Below are positions 47,003 to 57,912 of a DNA stretch of 64,000 nt, in pieces; positions within the stretch are counted from its first letter, which is position 1, and each line of letters starts with the position of its first letter. The notes beneath the pieces are model-generated. The model did not search any database. It saw only the letters and a program-made list of their open reading frames with translations, and had not been told where the DNA came from. Source of the stretch: Melastoma dodecandrum (lineage: Eukaryota; Streptophyta; Magnoliopsida; Myrtales; Melastomataceae); assembly GCA_029817715.1 (NCBI GenBank), contig JARUPY010000538.1:62001-126000 (forward strand), given 5' to 3'. The position numbers were made by a program, and so were the translations under genes.

Positions 47003-48679
47003 TCAATCCTCAGCATTATCAAGCAAGGTCTGGACCATATTTTCCAGGCGGGTCAGCCTCTCAGCAAATCCATCCAGCCTCTCAAGAATGGAGCGTCTGG
47101 TGTAGCTTAATTCCCCACAGAAGACCTTTTGCAGCTTAGAAGAAGAAGGGGACTCATCCTTGGATGAAGAAGCCACCCTCTCACGTTCAGCATAGCGTTG
47201 CTTGCCAAGTGCAGCTGTGGACTTGCCACGGACAGAAGCAGCGATCTGTCGCTTGGTTGGTTTCTTGACAAAAACACCATCCACATACTGGTAGCCCATA
47301 CTTGCTACAGAGTTAGCTCCAATAACCTGAGTACTCCAGGTGTCCATTTGATTCACAGGAACAATCTGCTCCCCATAGAACTGCAGCAATGCAGTGATAA
47401 CATGTGCAAATGGAAGTGCCCTGTTCTCGTCCTGAACACAAGATGCCATATGGCCAAATATCACACTTCCCAAGTTCACAGGAATACCTCTTTTAAGATG
47501 AACCATCAGATTCCAATCTCTTGGCATGACAGTGTCGATGCTGCCAATCCGAGGGGCCAAGCAAGACATTACTGCCTTGTGAAACATCCGGTTGCTGAAA
47601 CTCAGCCCGGTGTTCTGCAGATATCCGCTGACAGCAACCACCTCACCATCGTTGATGGTCTGATAAGCTTCCAGCTTTCCTTCACTGATCACCCTCAGGT
47701 TGTTAACAAGATCAGATTCAAAGAGGCGGCAGACATCAAACACAGAGAAAACAAAGGTTTTCTCATCTACCAACACCTTGATGAATTTAATGAGAGAATC
47801 TTCCTTATGAAAGGTAATATTGGCATAGAATTCCTTGACCTTTGAGATGGAACTGATGCCATCATATTCACAAAAGGATCGCCAGGTCAACCTTTCAAAC
47901 ATCTCAGCAAAGCAGAGCTCATGTTGAGTAAACCAATCAAAGTCTACACGCTTGCATGCAGCAATGTTGCGCTTGGTCATGTTTCTATTCGGCATAGTAT
48001 CATCAGCAAGAATCCGATTTAATTCAGCCAGAGAAACATACTGATCAACCGCATGAATAAAAACAGAGGAATCTGCATTTCTCACTTTCTTGTGAATAGG
48101 AGAGCCAGAATGCATACCATCCCTTATACCAGCATAAGGTCGCTTCATCCTGGTGCGAGAGGCAACACCAAGAGAAGAGCGAATCGGAGGATTCTGAACA
48201 GAGCCGATCACCTCCACATTCTCATCCTCGTCAGGAGTCTCTTCAGCCAAAGAGTCCTGTTCATCAGCGCTCTGGAAATCCTCAGGATCCTCAGCGCTTT
48301 TCTTGCCTTTTTCGGCTTGAGTCTCCTCATCAGTAGCAGGGGAGTTTGCTGCTTTGGGAGACGCAGAAGTAGACTTGGTAACCGCCTCCGGTGGAGCGGT
48401 TTCCTCCTCAACAACGAGGGTTTTCTCCGTAGCACCCTCAGGTTCGCCAAAAGTGGTGACATCACCAGTCGAAGCCACATTGTCCTTGGCAGGAACCGGA
48501 GCAGGTGTCTCCTTGGTCTCAGTGACCACCGGAGCAGGGGTTTGCATCATCGAGGGCTCTCCCTCAGTAACTGACGGAGGCTCCACAACAGGTAGTTGCT
48601 GGGCAGAAGCAGCCACAGCCTGTGACCGTTTCTTGGGGGTTCCCTTGCCCTTTCCAGATTTCGCGGATTTGGGTGCCAT
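47003..48679 (-). CDS. Third ORF of the inner element (envelope-like position), 558 residues
   Basis: An intact frame between RNase H and the 3' LTR, in the place where Sireviruses carry a so-called envelope-like gene. The N-terminal 190 residues are rich in Lys, Pro, Ser, Thr and acidic residues and look disordered. A globular region follows from about residue 205 (DQYVSLAELNRIL, then CKRVDFDWFTQHELCFAEMF), resembling the plant retroelement domain often labelled putative plant transposon protein. The C-terminus (RRSILERLDGFAERLTRLEN) could form a coiled coil. I see no signal peptide or clear membrane helix, so envelope function is not supported. It shares a reading frame with the upstream RT part but is separated from it by stops and about 230 bases. 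Its role is unknown. Confidence 0.8.
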   Translation of the reverse strand: MAPKSAKSGKGKGTPKKRSQAVAASAQQLPVVEPPSVTEGEPSMMQTPAPVVTETKETPAPVPAKDNVASTGDVTTFGEPEGATEKTLVVEEETAPPEAVTKSTSASPKAANSPATDEETQAEKGKKSAEDPEDFQSADEQDSLAEETPDEDENVEVIGSVQNPPIRSSLGVASRTRMKRPYAGIRDGMHSGSPIHKKVRNADSSVFIHAVDQYVSLAELNRILADDTMPNRNMTKRNIAACKRVDFDWFTQHELCFAEMFERLTWRSFCEYDGISSISKVKEFYANITFHKEDSLIKFIKVLVDEKTFVFSVFDVCRLFESDLVNNLRVISEGKLEAYQTINDGEVVAVSGYLQNTGLSFSNRMFHKAVMSCLAPRIGSIDTVMPRDWNLMVHLKRGIPVNLGSVIFGHMASCVQDENRALPFAHVITALLQFYGEQIVPVNQMDTWSTQVIGANSVASMGYQYVDGVFVKKPTKRQIAASVRGKSTAALGKQRYAERERVASSSKDESPSSSKLQKVFCGELSYTRRSILERLDGFAERLTRLENMVQTLLDNAED

Positions 48680-48913
48680 TTTCAGAGGAGAAATGGAGAA
48701 GAAGGAAGAGGATTGAGGTTGAAGAAGAAACGAGGGAAGTTAGGGATTTGAAAAGAAACCGTAGGAAGTTTTTTTTGGTTTTATAGAATATTTAAAAGAT
48801 AAAGAAGGAAATAAAAGATATAGTGTTTTGGTTGGCACCCCACGAATATTTCTGCATCATTTTTAGGAATTTTATATTCCTATCGAGAATTTCTCAAGAA
48901 TGACAATATCATC

Positions 48914-51900
48914 TTAGAGATTGGGATTACATATCCCTAATTCACTTCGTAAATATTCAAACCTCTCTTTGTCAAGTGGTTTAGTAAGGATATCAACAAG
49001 CTGTTGCTCAGTATTTACATACTGAATATCAACCTTACCGCTTTGTACATTATCACGTAGAAAATGGTGTCTCAACTCAATATGCTTAGATCTTGAGTGA
49101 TAGACAGGATTTCGTGATAAATTAATTGCACTTGTGTTATCACACATTATTGGAATAGAATTAAAATGAAGATCATAATCTTCGAGTTGTTGTCGCATCC
49201 ATAGTAACTGCGCACAGCAACTAGCTGCTGATACGTATTCAGCCTCAGCTGTGGATAAAGCGACAGTTGTCTGCTTCTTAGAGAACCAGGAAATAAGCAT
49301 ATTTCCCAATAGTTGGCAAGTACCAGACGTACTTTTCCTATCAATACGACATCCAGCATAGTCAGCATCTGAATATCCTCTAGGATCCAGCAACGATTCT
49401 CTTGGATACCACAGACCTAAGCTAGCAGTTCCTGCGAGGTATCGAAAGATCCTCTTAACTGCAGGAAGGTGTGACTCTTTTGGAGCAGACTGATATCTAG
49501 CGCATAAGCATACGCTGAACATAATATCTGGTCGTGAAGCAGTAAGATATAGCAATGATCCTATCATACTTCTGTATAGCTTGGAATCAATTTCCTTTCC
49601 ACTTTCGTCTTTATCAATTTTGGTATTACTACCAATTGGAGTTGACAAAGGTTTAGCATTCTCAAGATCAAATTTCTTGAGCAACTGTTTGCTGTACTTT
49701 TCTTGATGGATGAAAATTCCATCTTCCGTTTGTTTAATTTGAAGTCCGAGGAAGAAAGTAAGTTCTCCCATGAGACTCATTTCAAATTCTCCTTTCATTA
49801 GATTAGAGAATTCATTACATAATTTTTCATTAGTTGAACCAAATATAATGTCATCGACATATATTTGAGCAACTAAAAGATCAGCATCCTGTTTCTTAAG
49901 AAACAATGTTGTATCAATTTTTCCATGCCTATATCCCTTTGCTATAAGAAAGGAACTAAGCTTTTCGTACCATGCTCGCGGAGCTTGCTTAAGCCCATAC
50001 AAAGCTTTAGAGAGCTTATAAACATGATTACGATACTTTGGATCGGTGAATCCAGGAGGTTGTTCAACATAGACTTCCTCTTTTATATCACCATTTAGGA
50101 AAGCACTTTTCACATCCATTTGAAATAACTTAAAGTTATTATAGCAAGTAAGCGTATTGCTTCTAGACACGCCACTGGGGCGAACGTTTCATCATAATCG
50201 ATGCCTTCTTCTTGTGAGTAACCTTTTGCTACAAGTCTAGCTTTGTTTCTTACAACATTTCCAGACTCGTCAAGTTTATTTCGATAAACCCATTTTGTTC
50301 CAATAATGGAACGATCATTGGGTCTAGGTACTAAACTCCAAACTTTGTTTCTCTCAAATTGGTTCAATTCCTCTTGCATAGCAAGAATCCAATTAGGATC
50401 ATCAAGCGCATCATCAATGCCTTGAGGTTCATCTTGAGAGATAAAAGCAGAGTGTTCACAGTACAAACTTGCTGTATTGCGGGTTCGCACTCCTGTGTGC
50501 AAAGAACCTATTACTTGATCAATAGGATGTCTTTTCTTATATAACGAAGGAACACGATTCTCAATTTGAATATCCTGGAAATCACCAGAAGCATTTTCAG
50601 TGTGTGCAGCAGGCACTTGCTGTACATCTGCTACAGTGTTTCCGTTCGGATTATTGTCAGCAATCATTTGCTGGGAGGTTTCATTTGATGTTGTTGTTGA
50701 GGATTGTGCTACTGCTTCCACAACAACTTCCTCCTGTGTCAGAGAGTCATCAATTTTAACATTGATAGACTCTTCAACAGTTAGAGTTCTTTTATTAAAA
50801 ACTCTATATGCTTTGCTCGTTAGGGAGTATCCTAAGAATATGCCCTCATCAGATCGAGCATCAAACTTTCCGACACCATCTTTAATGGGTCTCAAGATAT
50901 AACACTTACTTCCAAATGGATGAAAGTATGAGATATTAGGCTTTCTGCCTTTATATAACTCATAAGGCGTTTTACCTAAAGAGTGCCTCAAATGAATACG
51001 ATTTGAGATGTAGCATGCTGTGCTTACAGCTTCAGCCCAAAGATTTTTAGCAACCTCACTTTCCAGCAACATAGTTCTCGCCATGTCTTGTAAGGTTCGA
51101 TTCTTTCGCTCTACAACTCCCTTTTGCTGTGGAGTATATGGAGCAGAGAAATTATGGTTTATACCATATTCTTCACAAAAAGAAGTAAAGTCATGGTTTT
51201 CAAATTCGGTACCATGATCCGTTCTTATGCTTCTTAGAGAAACACCTTTCTCATTTTGAAGTTGTTTGACTAACATTTCAAAGGTTGCAAACGCATCACT
51301 TTTGTGAGCTAAGAATTTAACCCAAGTGAATCTGGAAAAGTCATCTACCACAACTAATCCATAACGTTTACCTCCAAGACTTTGAGTCCTTGTTGGACCA
51401 AATAAGTCCATATGAAGTAAATCAAGCGGGGCTTTGCTTGAAATCATATTTTTACTTTTAAAGGATATCTTTGTTTGTTTGCCAATAGAACAAGCTTTGC
51501 AAACTTGATCATTGTCAAACTTGATTTTAGGCAATCCCTTAATGATGTCCTTTTTGACAAGTTTGGACAGCAAGTCGTAGTTAGCATGTCCCAACTTTCT
51601 ATGCCACAGAGTAGCCTCGTCCTTAACGGACAAGAGATAATTTTCTCCAGCGGAGATGTTCTTAAAGGACAGGATATAGATGTTTTTCTTGCGTTCACCA
51701 ACGAAGCAAGTGACACCATCCCATGAAACGTTACATGTTCTCTCATTGAAAGAAACATTGTAACCTTTATCGCACAATTGGCTGATACTAATCAAATTAT
51801 GTTGGAGGCCTTTAACATAAAGAACTCCTTCAATGGTTAGGGAGTTAGAACAGCAAATGGTTCCTGTTCCTTTAACCATCCCTTTTCCATTATCACCAAA

Positions 51901-52041
51901 AGTGACAGCACCACCATCCTGGAAAACCAGTGTGGAGAATAAGGAGACATCTCCTGACATATGCCTCGAACAGCCACTATCTAAGTACCATACATGGTCC
52001 TTAGTGATGGACTTGAAGCATCCCTGAAATAGAGAAAGAAT
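48914..52041 (-). pseudogene. Copia pol of the inner element, disrupted by one frameshift
   Basis: 52041-50150 encodes protease ([11 protein letters not shown]), the pre-integrase zinc finger ([14 protein letters not shown] ... CKACSIGKQ) and integrase with DLFGP, the [10 protein letters not shown] region and [16 protein letters not shown]. From about 50170 another frame gives reverse transcriptase ([24 protein letters not shown]) and RNase H (STAEAEYVSAASCCAQLLW, ending ILTKPLDKERFEYLRSELGI, stop at 48914). The break lies near 50140-50155, between EAIRLL and YNNFKLF, where related elements have a few more residues, so a small deletion is likely. The first part is in frame with gag and is separated from it only by TAA at 52042-52044. 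This copy probably cannot make full pol by itself. Confidence 0.88.
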
Positions 52042-53565
52042 TTAAGTAAGTCGTTGCTTCCATTTAACAATAGAACCATCAACTTTAGAAGTAATGCCAA
52101 GCATGTCATTTCGCCGCACATGGCAATTTTTAATGAAATGATCCGGCTTTCTACAATAGTAACAAAGCCTAGGTAACCTTTGAATAATAAAATGAGATTC
52201 GCCATTCCTAACATGAGGGGGAACATATTTCCCATGTCGTGAATGTTTCTCATTTCCAGAGTCATGCTTCTCATGCATACATAATTCTGTTTTGTTGTTT
52301 ACAGCATCAAGTTGCTGCTGCAGCTCCTCAATCATTAATTTGGATTGAGAAAGTTTCTTTGTCGCTTTCTTAGCCTTTGCTGATAACTCTTCCTTTAGAG
52401 AATCGTTCTCAGCACTCAAGAATTTATTCTCCTTCTTAAGAGCCTTATTGTTTGCGGATAAAGACTCAATTTTATCATAAAGTTCGGAGAAAAGATTCTC
52501 AATATCTTCAGCAGACAGATCAGAAGGTGAGAAAGCATTTACCTTCTCAGTATCAGCATCAGTTTGCGCCATATAGCAGATGTTTGCTGTTTCGTCATCC
52601 TGATCTGATTCTTCGTCACTATCACTCCAAGATGCCATCATGGCATTTTTCTTATATTTTGAAGGCTTGCCCTTCTCATTCAAGAGTGGGCAATCTGGTC
52701 TCAAGTGACCAGGTTTATTGCACTCAAAGCACACACCACCTTTACTTTGGTGTGATTTTGTATTCTTCTTTTTAATCTCTCGCTTTCCCTTAAAGCGATT
52801 TTTGCGAAGATACCTTTTGAATTTCTTTGCCATCAAGGAAACTTCATCCTCAGAATCAGATGAAGATTCATCCTCGGATTCATCGGACATTTCGGTACTT
52901 CCCTTGAATGCAACAGCATTGATCTTCTTATCATCAGCAACCTTGTTCTCATTTTCGTACGCAACGAGAGAACCAAGCAACTGTTGAAGACTTAAGTTTG
53001 TCAAATCTTTAGCTTCTTCAATTGCCGTCTTCTTGGCTTCCCAAGTTTTAGGCAATGAGCGAAGTATCTTTCTGACCAACTCAGAATTAGAAATTGTTTT
53101 GCCAAGTGATTCCATGGCATTAGTAATTTCGGTGAGTCTATCAAACATTTGATTTATTGACTCATCCTTTTTCATCTTGAATGCTTCGTATTGAGTTACT
53201 AAAGCATTTATTTTGGACTCCTTGACTTGTTCTGTTCCTTCATAGATCAAAGCAAGTCTATCCCACATTTCTTTCGCTGTCTTACAAGTAGAGACGCGAT
53301 TGAACTCATTTCCAGCAAGAGCACACACTAAGTAGTGCTTTGCTTTAGTGTTCAGCGAGATAATTCTCTTTCTTTCAAATTCATGTCGAGAGTCGCTGGG
53401 ATTTGATGGAGGAATTACAAGATCTCCTTCCATTATAAGCTGCCAGCAATCGGCATCTTTTGCTCCTATGAACAACTCCATTCTCATTTTCCAATATGAG
53501 AAGTGTTGTCCTGCAAAGAGTGGTGGACGTTCGGTCGAATGACCATCGGTCAAGAGCATTGACAT
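52042..53565 (-). CDS. gag polyprotein of the inner element, 507 residues
   Basis: An intact frame starting MSMLLTDGHSTERPP just inside the primer-binding site. It contains the Copia gag region (FAGQHFSYWKMRMELFIGAK, MWDRLALIYEGTEQVK, SLQQLLGSLVAYENE), an acidic Ser-rich linker, one zinc knuckle CFECNKPGHLRPDC, a long Lys/Glu-rich coiled-coil segment and a second knuckle CYYCRKPDHFIKNC near the C-terminus. Both knuckles follow CX2CX4HX4C. Long gag with a coiled coil and two knuckles fits Sireviruses. Gag forms the intracellular particle that packages element RNA. Pol continues in the same frame after the stop. Confidence 0.92.
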   Translation of the reverse strand: MSMLLTDGHSTERPPLFAGQHFSYWKMRMELFIGAKDADCWQLIMEGDLVIPPSNPSDSRHEFERKRIISLNTKAKHYLVCALAGNEFNRVSTCKTAKEMWDRLALIYEGTEQVKESKINALVTQYEAFKMKKDESINQMFDRLTEITNAMESLGKTISNSELVRKILRSLPKTWEAKKTAIEEAKDLTNLSLQQLLGSLVAYENENKVADDKKINAVAFKGSTEMSDESEDESSSDSEDEVSLMAKKFKRYLRKNRFKGKREIKKKNTKSHQSKGGVCFECNKPGHLRPDCPLLNEKGKPSKYKKNAMMASWSDSDEESDQDDETANICYMAQTDADTEKVNAFSPSDLSAEDIENLFSELYDKIESLSANNKALKKENKFLSAENDSLKEELSAKAKKATKKLSQSKLMIEELQQQLDAVNNKTELCMHEKHDSGNEKHSRHGKYVPPHVRNGESHFIIQRLPRLCYYCRKPDHFIKNCHVRRNDMLGITSKVDGSIVKWKQRLT

Positions 53566-53685
53566 TCTGTTCAGTACTCAGCAGCACCTTACTGTGCTTA
53601 ATGTAAGATTGTCAGCAACAAGCTGTTTTGGTTCAGCAACAGAGTTCTGTACTAGCAATCACACAGAAAGCTTTCCAGCAAACCC

Positions 53686-53697
53686 GCTCTGATACCA
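53686..53697 (-). other. Primer-binding site of the inner element
   Basis: The minus strand reads TGGTATCAGAGC, complementary to the 3' end of plant initiator methionine tRNA, two bases from the 5' LTR edge. This is the standard minus-strand primer site of Copia elements and fixes the element's orientation. Confidence 0.93.
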
Positions 53698-53699
53698 AT

Positions 53700-55719
53700 T
53701 GTTGGATCGTTTATGTACACTAAGAGGGGGGTGAATTAGTGTTTATCACTTTTTCGCCCTTTCTCGGTGTAAGCGGAAGCGTACTGTATCACAGCAGAGC
53801 GTTTCTCAGAATGAGAAATACCTTACTGTAACTGTTACGATTTTGTCGAGTAGGTTTTCGTACGAGTGTTGCGCGATCGTAATGGACACAGTGATTTATA
53901 GTGGTTCGGCCTTAATTAACCTACGTCCACTTTCCACCAACAAGGTGATTCCACTATATAAAATAATGGGTGCAAAAAGCCCTTGCACTAGGCGTATGTT
54001 TCTCTCACAAAGTGAGATTTAGAATCCTGTACAATAGATGATCACTCCTGGCAACGGTCAGCTCCTCACACAGTAGACGTCTTCTCGTTTCTAGCAGAAT
54101 GATGCTTTTCCTCAGAAGTTGGTAGCTCAATGGATTTCACACAGCTCGTTGTCGCTTAATATAAACCTGACTTATCAAAGAACACAGACAACGTTATGTT
54201 AGAGTATAAATCCTCACAGATAATTCCTTACGGTGAAGAATGTATTCTCAGAGAGCAGCTCGTTTCTGCTTCACAGCGAAGGATTGCTTCAGCACTTTAT
54301 CGTTCAGCAGAGGATTTCCACACAGATCTTGTCTCTCCTTAAGATAAGCCTGCACTTGCTTAAGAGACAACCACAAAGTTGAACCACAAAGATCACGAAG
54401 ATAGGAACCACAAAGATCACAAAGAAAACCACAAAGCCACTTAGAAGGTATCCGTCCTACACTCAGTTCGGACGTGCACGGTTACCACAGCCGTGACTCA
54501 CTGCACTGCACACCCAGTGCCTAGGGTGGAATTTTCCGATCCGTTGGCTTCCACGCAACCTGCTTTACTAACCCTCTGTATCAGGCGTTCAAGACTTCTG
54601 CACAGCACCCCTGTGCTCGGGAGGAACTCTTTCCACTCCGGCGGCGTTCCCAACTCCTGCTCTACCCTGCAGGCACGAGACTTCTGGCGCGCACCCGCAA
54701 GTGCGTGTCTAACTGCTCAAACTCCGTAGGCTCGAGACTTCCCTGCGAAAAGACACGACAAGAACGGCTTCTTGTCGATGGGTCAGCAACCGGTTACTGA
54801 ATTCAGAGCAGGTATTCACTTAGCTTCCCTCAGACGATTCGCCGGTTGCTCGTTGAACGCACCGAGGACACCTAGTCCCTCTCAGACGATTCAAGGGATC
54901 TGACCTCAGCCCCTTGACACTCTCACACGCAGCTTGCAAGAGAAAGAACCAGGAGACACTTAGCAACTTCCGCTCTCCGTCGACGCACAAAGCTCACACA
55001 GACCACACAGACCACACAGACGCACAAAGGCAGTTAATTTAGTCGTCACTGGTCTGTTTATAAAGGAGAAGGAGGAGGGAGATCGTCTAGGCAATCACCA
55101 AGATTTATTGCCAAAACTGGCAGCGAGGAGACTGCAACGGTCTGCTCAACGTTCGCTGTTTCATAGAAGGTAAGAACCAACGGTAACTTCCTTTAACCGT
55201 ATCAATTAGATAGTTTATTTCCAATCTACATTATCTAATCATTATCTTATCTAATTGATTGTGATAATCAAATAAATTTAATTTGATATTTTCTCCCATT
55301 ACAGCGAGACGTTGCTGCAGGGAATCAGAAAGATATTTTGTTTCCAAAAATAGAAATTGGAAAGGTAATCTCATTTTATTTGTTGCCTAAGTGCTTATGA
55401 TAAAATCATTAGGCTACGTTAAACGAACCTAGACGCTCAGAATAATTATCTGAGATAGATTAAAATAAATCTTAGAATAAATCATGATTATTAAAAATAT
55501 GTTTCCATATTTTCAACTTCTATGCGTAATATCACAGTAACAGTGTACTGGAACGCAATAATATATAACTGCTACTAGCTGTGGTTCAGCAACGTATTGC
55601 TCAAGCTCATCACTAAGAATGAACACATAACTTGTGAAACATTATTACTGACCACCAGTAACATGTCGCTTACCACCAGTAACATGTCACTTAAGTTCAT
55701 CATCAAAACCAGGTCAACA
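53700..55719 (-). repeat. 5' LTR of the inner element
   Basis: It pairs with 44646-46675. In element orientation it ends at 53700 next to the primer-binding site, and transcription of the element should start within it. It has three copies of the CACACAGAC-type unit near 54995-55020. It is followed by the AGATA target duplication. Confidence 0.93.
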
Positions 55720-55859
55720 AGATATATTGTGATTTGGAATATATTAGATTCGCTCGTGGACGTAGGTCGATTGACCGAATCACGTAAATTCTTTGTCTCC
55801 TTATTTTTCGTTAACTTCCGATCGACGATCGGATCCGGTTCAACAAGCTACCGAGGGTT

Positions 55860-57173
55860 TTGCGTGTACCAACAATTGGTATTAGATCTCGATTGTGCAG
55901 ATTCGAGATCCATGCTGGTGGCAAGTTCGAGATCGAGAAATTGGATGGGAGCATGAATTTCAGCTTATGGCAAGTCAAGATGAGGGCCCCATTGGTACAT
56001 GGTGGTTTGGAGAGGGATCGTACAAATCAGTCGAAGAGCGCTTTAAAGTTAACTTCTGACCAGTGGGAAGAGATAAATGCTAGAGCGTTATCGGCGATTC
56101 ACCCGTGTCTGTCTAATGAGGTTCTGACAAACGTGCTCAAGGAGACGACAGTGGCCGGGCGTTGGAGTAGGCTGGAGAGCCTGTACATTACGAGGACTCT
56201 TAGCAACAAACTTCTTCTCAGGCAAATGTTCTTCATGCTCAGAATAACTGAAGGTATGTCCGTTAAATCCTACCTGGATAATTGGTTATCTGCATCTTTA
56301 GATTTGGAAAGGATCGGCGACAAGATCGATGAGAAGATCAGACGATGTTGCTGTTATGTTCACTGCCCGCTTCATACTTCAGGGAGACGTTCTTGTGTGG
56401 GAGAAGTGTTCTCACAGTTGACGAGGTATGGTCTGCTCTTTTATCAAAAGATTTGATTGATAAAGAGTTGACGGGTGAAGTAGGGGAACCGATGGTGGAG
56501 GCATTAACAGTATGCAGGACCAGATCCAAAGGTAGCGGCGGGGTAAGATGCTTCCATTATTGTAAGAAAGAACACATAAAGAAAAACTGCAAGAATCTGG
56601 CAGGGAAGGATGGAGGATTGCAAGAGTCAGCGATAGTTGTTGTGTATACCAGCGATAGTGATGCCAGAGATGGAGATGTACTCATGGCTAGTGAGGTGCA
56701 GGCTGTTGAAACCGAGTCGGAGAGACCATCGGACGAGGATTGGATTCTCGATCGGGAGTACTTTCCATATGAGTCCTCATAGGGCGATGTTCACCGCATA
56801 TTGTTCCACTGCAGGTGGATAGGTACACTTGGGAAATGGTCACAAGTGTGAGGTTACAGGTGTGGAAACGGTTCGGTTCAAAATGAAGGATGGATCTGGG
56901 AGAGAGTTGGCAGGTGTCCGACATGTGCCTGACGTCACGAGAAATATTATTTCCGTGAGTGTTTTAGAAGCCAAAGGGTACGGATTTTCTGCTTCAGGTG
57001 GAGCCCTCAATGTTCGCCGAGGAAGGCGGTTGTGGATGACTGGGAGTCGATTGAAGGGCTTGTATGTTATGAGAGGTGTCGTTGCTATTATCACTGTTGG
57101 GTCTTTTGGAAGGCGTCATGAACCTTTCAAGAGGAGTAAACAGTCATCGGAGAAACGGGGTAATAGGTCGTGA
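55860..57173 (+). pseudogene. gag and partial pol remnant of the outer Copia element
   Basis: Broken frames in order: 55860-56456 has Copia gag (KFEIEKLDGSMNFSLWQVKM, RSALKLTSDQW-like text and LRITEGMSVKSYLDNW). A frame change leads into 56345-56782 with TVDEVWSALLSKDLID and a damaged zinc knuckle (CFHYCKKEHIKKNC). Then comes DWILDREY, the protease start without its DSG-type triad. 56829-57173 keeps the protease end and pre-integrase start (GVRHVPDVTRNIISV, LYVMRGVV). Integrase, RT and RNase H are absent; the sequence runs straight on to the 3' LTR. The element cannot have moved by its own enzymes since that loss. Confidence 0.78.
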
Positions 57174-57358
57174 GCACGGAGAAGTAAGAAGATGTGGGTA
57201 GTCAATCCGTCATGAATGGGTTTGGATGTTTTGTTGACTAGGCTAGTCGGAGCCTAGAGGAGAAGAAGGGAGATATTCACAGTTAGTTTCAAGGAAAGAC
57301 CGGTACATGGAGTGACAATTCCTCAGACGTTCTATGGAGTTCGACCTAAGATGGAGTT

Positions 57359-57912
57359 TGTTAGTATTTTGTGGCCCGAATTCAGATATATTGCGATTTG
57401 GAGTATAAGATTCGCTCGTGAAATATATGGAAGGTGAGAGAATATATCTCTTGAGGGAGATAAATTTGGATGATATTTGATTATATCACAATATATTTAA
57501 CTGCTAGATTTCCGATATACGTAGGGCCATCTATTCTATAAATAGGTGTTGGTATACGAAACGAATGAAGAGACAAGAGATAGCAAATCCTTAGAGCATA
57601 GAAGAGAGATACACGAGTGCAAAGAGTGCGGCGGTAAAGAAAGGGTGTGTGTTGGGAAAACATGGGAAACTCTTCGAGATTATTTCTTATCGGGAAAACG
57701 GGATTTTGTACTCGGGTAGGTCGAGAGGGTTAGAGAGGGTCTCAACCTAACTTTGTACTCCAATGAATATGGTGAAATCTTCTTTTCCGCCCGTGGACGT
57801 AGGTCGATCGACCGAACCACGTAAATTCTTTGTCTCTTTATTTTTCGTTAACTTCCGACCGACGATCAGATCCGGTTCAACACGCTACCGAGGACTTCCG
57901 CGTGCACCAACA
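57359..57912 (+). repeat. 3' LTR of the outer Copia element
   Basis: It runs from TGTTAGTATTTTGTGG to CGTGCACCAACA. It has a TATAAATAGG box near 57537, so transcription signals are in order. It is preceded by a purine-rich AGATGGAGTT that may be the plus-strand primer. It carries a 375-base segment missing from the 5' LTR. Confidence 0.85.

Larger units (their letters stand above)
44646..55719 (-). mobile_element. Sirevirus-like Copia LTR retrotransposon, about 11.1 kb, nested
   Basis: Minus-oriented complete element. LTRs are 44646-46675 (2030 bases, 3' LTR) and 53700-55719 (2020 bases, 5' LTR), each TG...CA. AGATA flanks both ends (44641-44645 and 55720-55724), a perfect 5-base target duplication. 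A primer site complementary to initiator-Met tRNA (53686-53697) and a polypurine tract (46676-46689) abut the LTRs. Order in transcription: gag, protease-integrase-RT-RNase H, then a third ORF before the 3' LTR. Long LTRs, two gag zinc knuckles, a third ORF and repeated polypurine tracts are traits of the plant Sirevirus (SIRE1/Maximus) lineage. By eye the LTRs differ at roughly two dozen positions, so insertion was recent. Confidence 0.93.
44617..57912 (+). mobile_element. Old deleted Copia-type LTR element, host of a nested Sirevirus-like insertion
   Basis: Plus-oriented. The 5' LTR lies at 44617-44645 and 55725-55874, split by the inner element; the 3' LTR is 57359-57912 (554 bases, TG...CA). 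Immediately after the 5' LTR, TGGTATTAGATC (55877-55888) is a two-mismatch copy of the initiator-Met tRNA primer site. Internal DNA (55875-57358) keeps gag and the start of protease and pre-integrase in broken frames, but no integrase, reverse transcriptase or RNase H. The flanks GCAGA (left) and GCACA (right) could be a target duplication with one mismatch. The 5' LTR lacks 375 bases present in the 3' LTR. About a dozen differences in some 180 shared LTR bases mark it as clearly older than the inner element. Confidence 0.82.
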
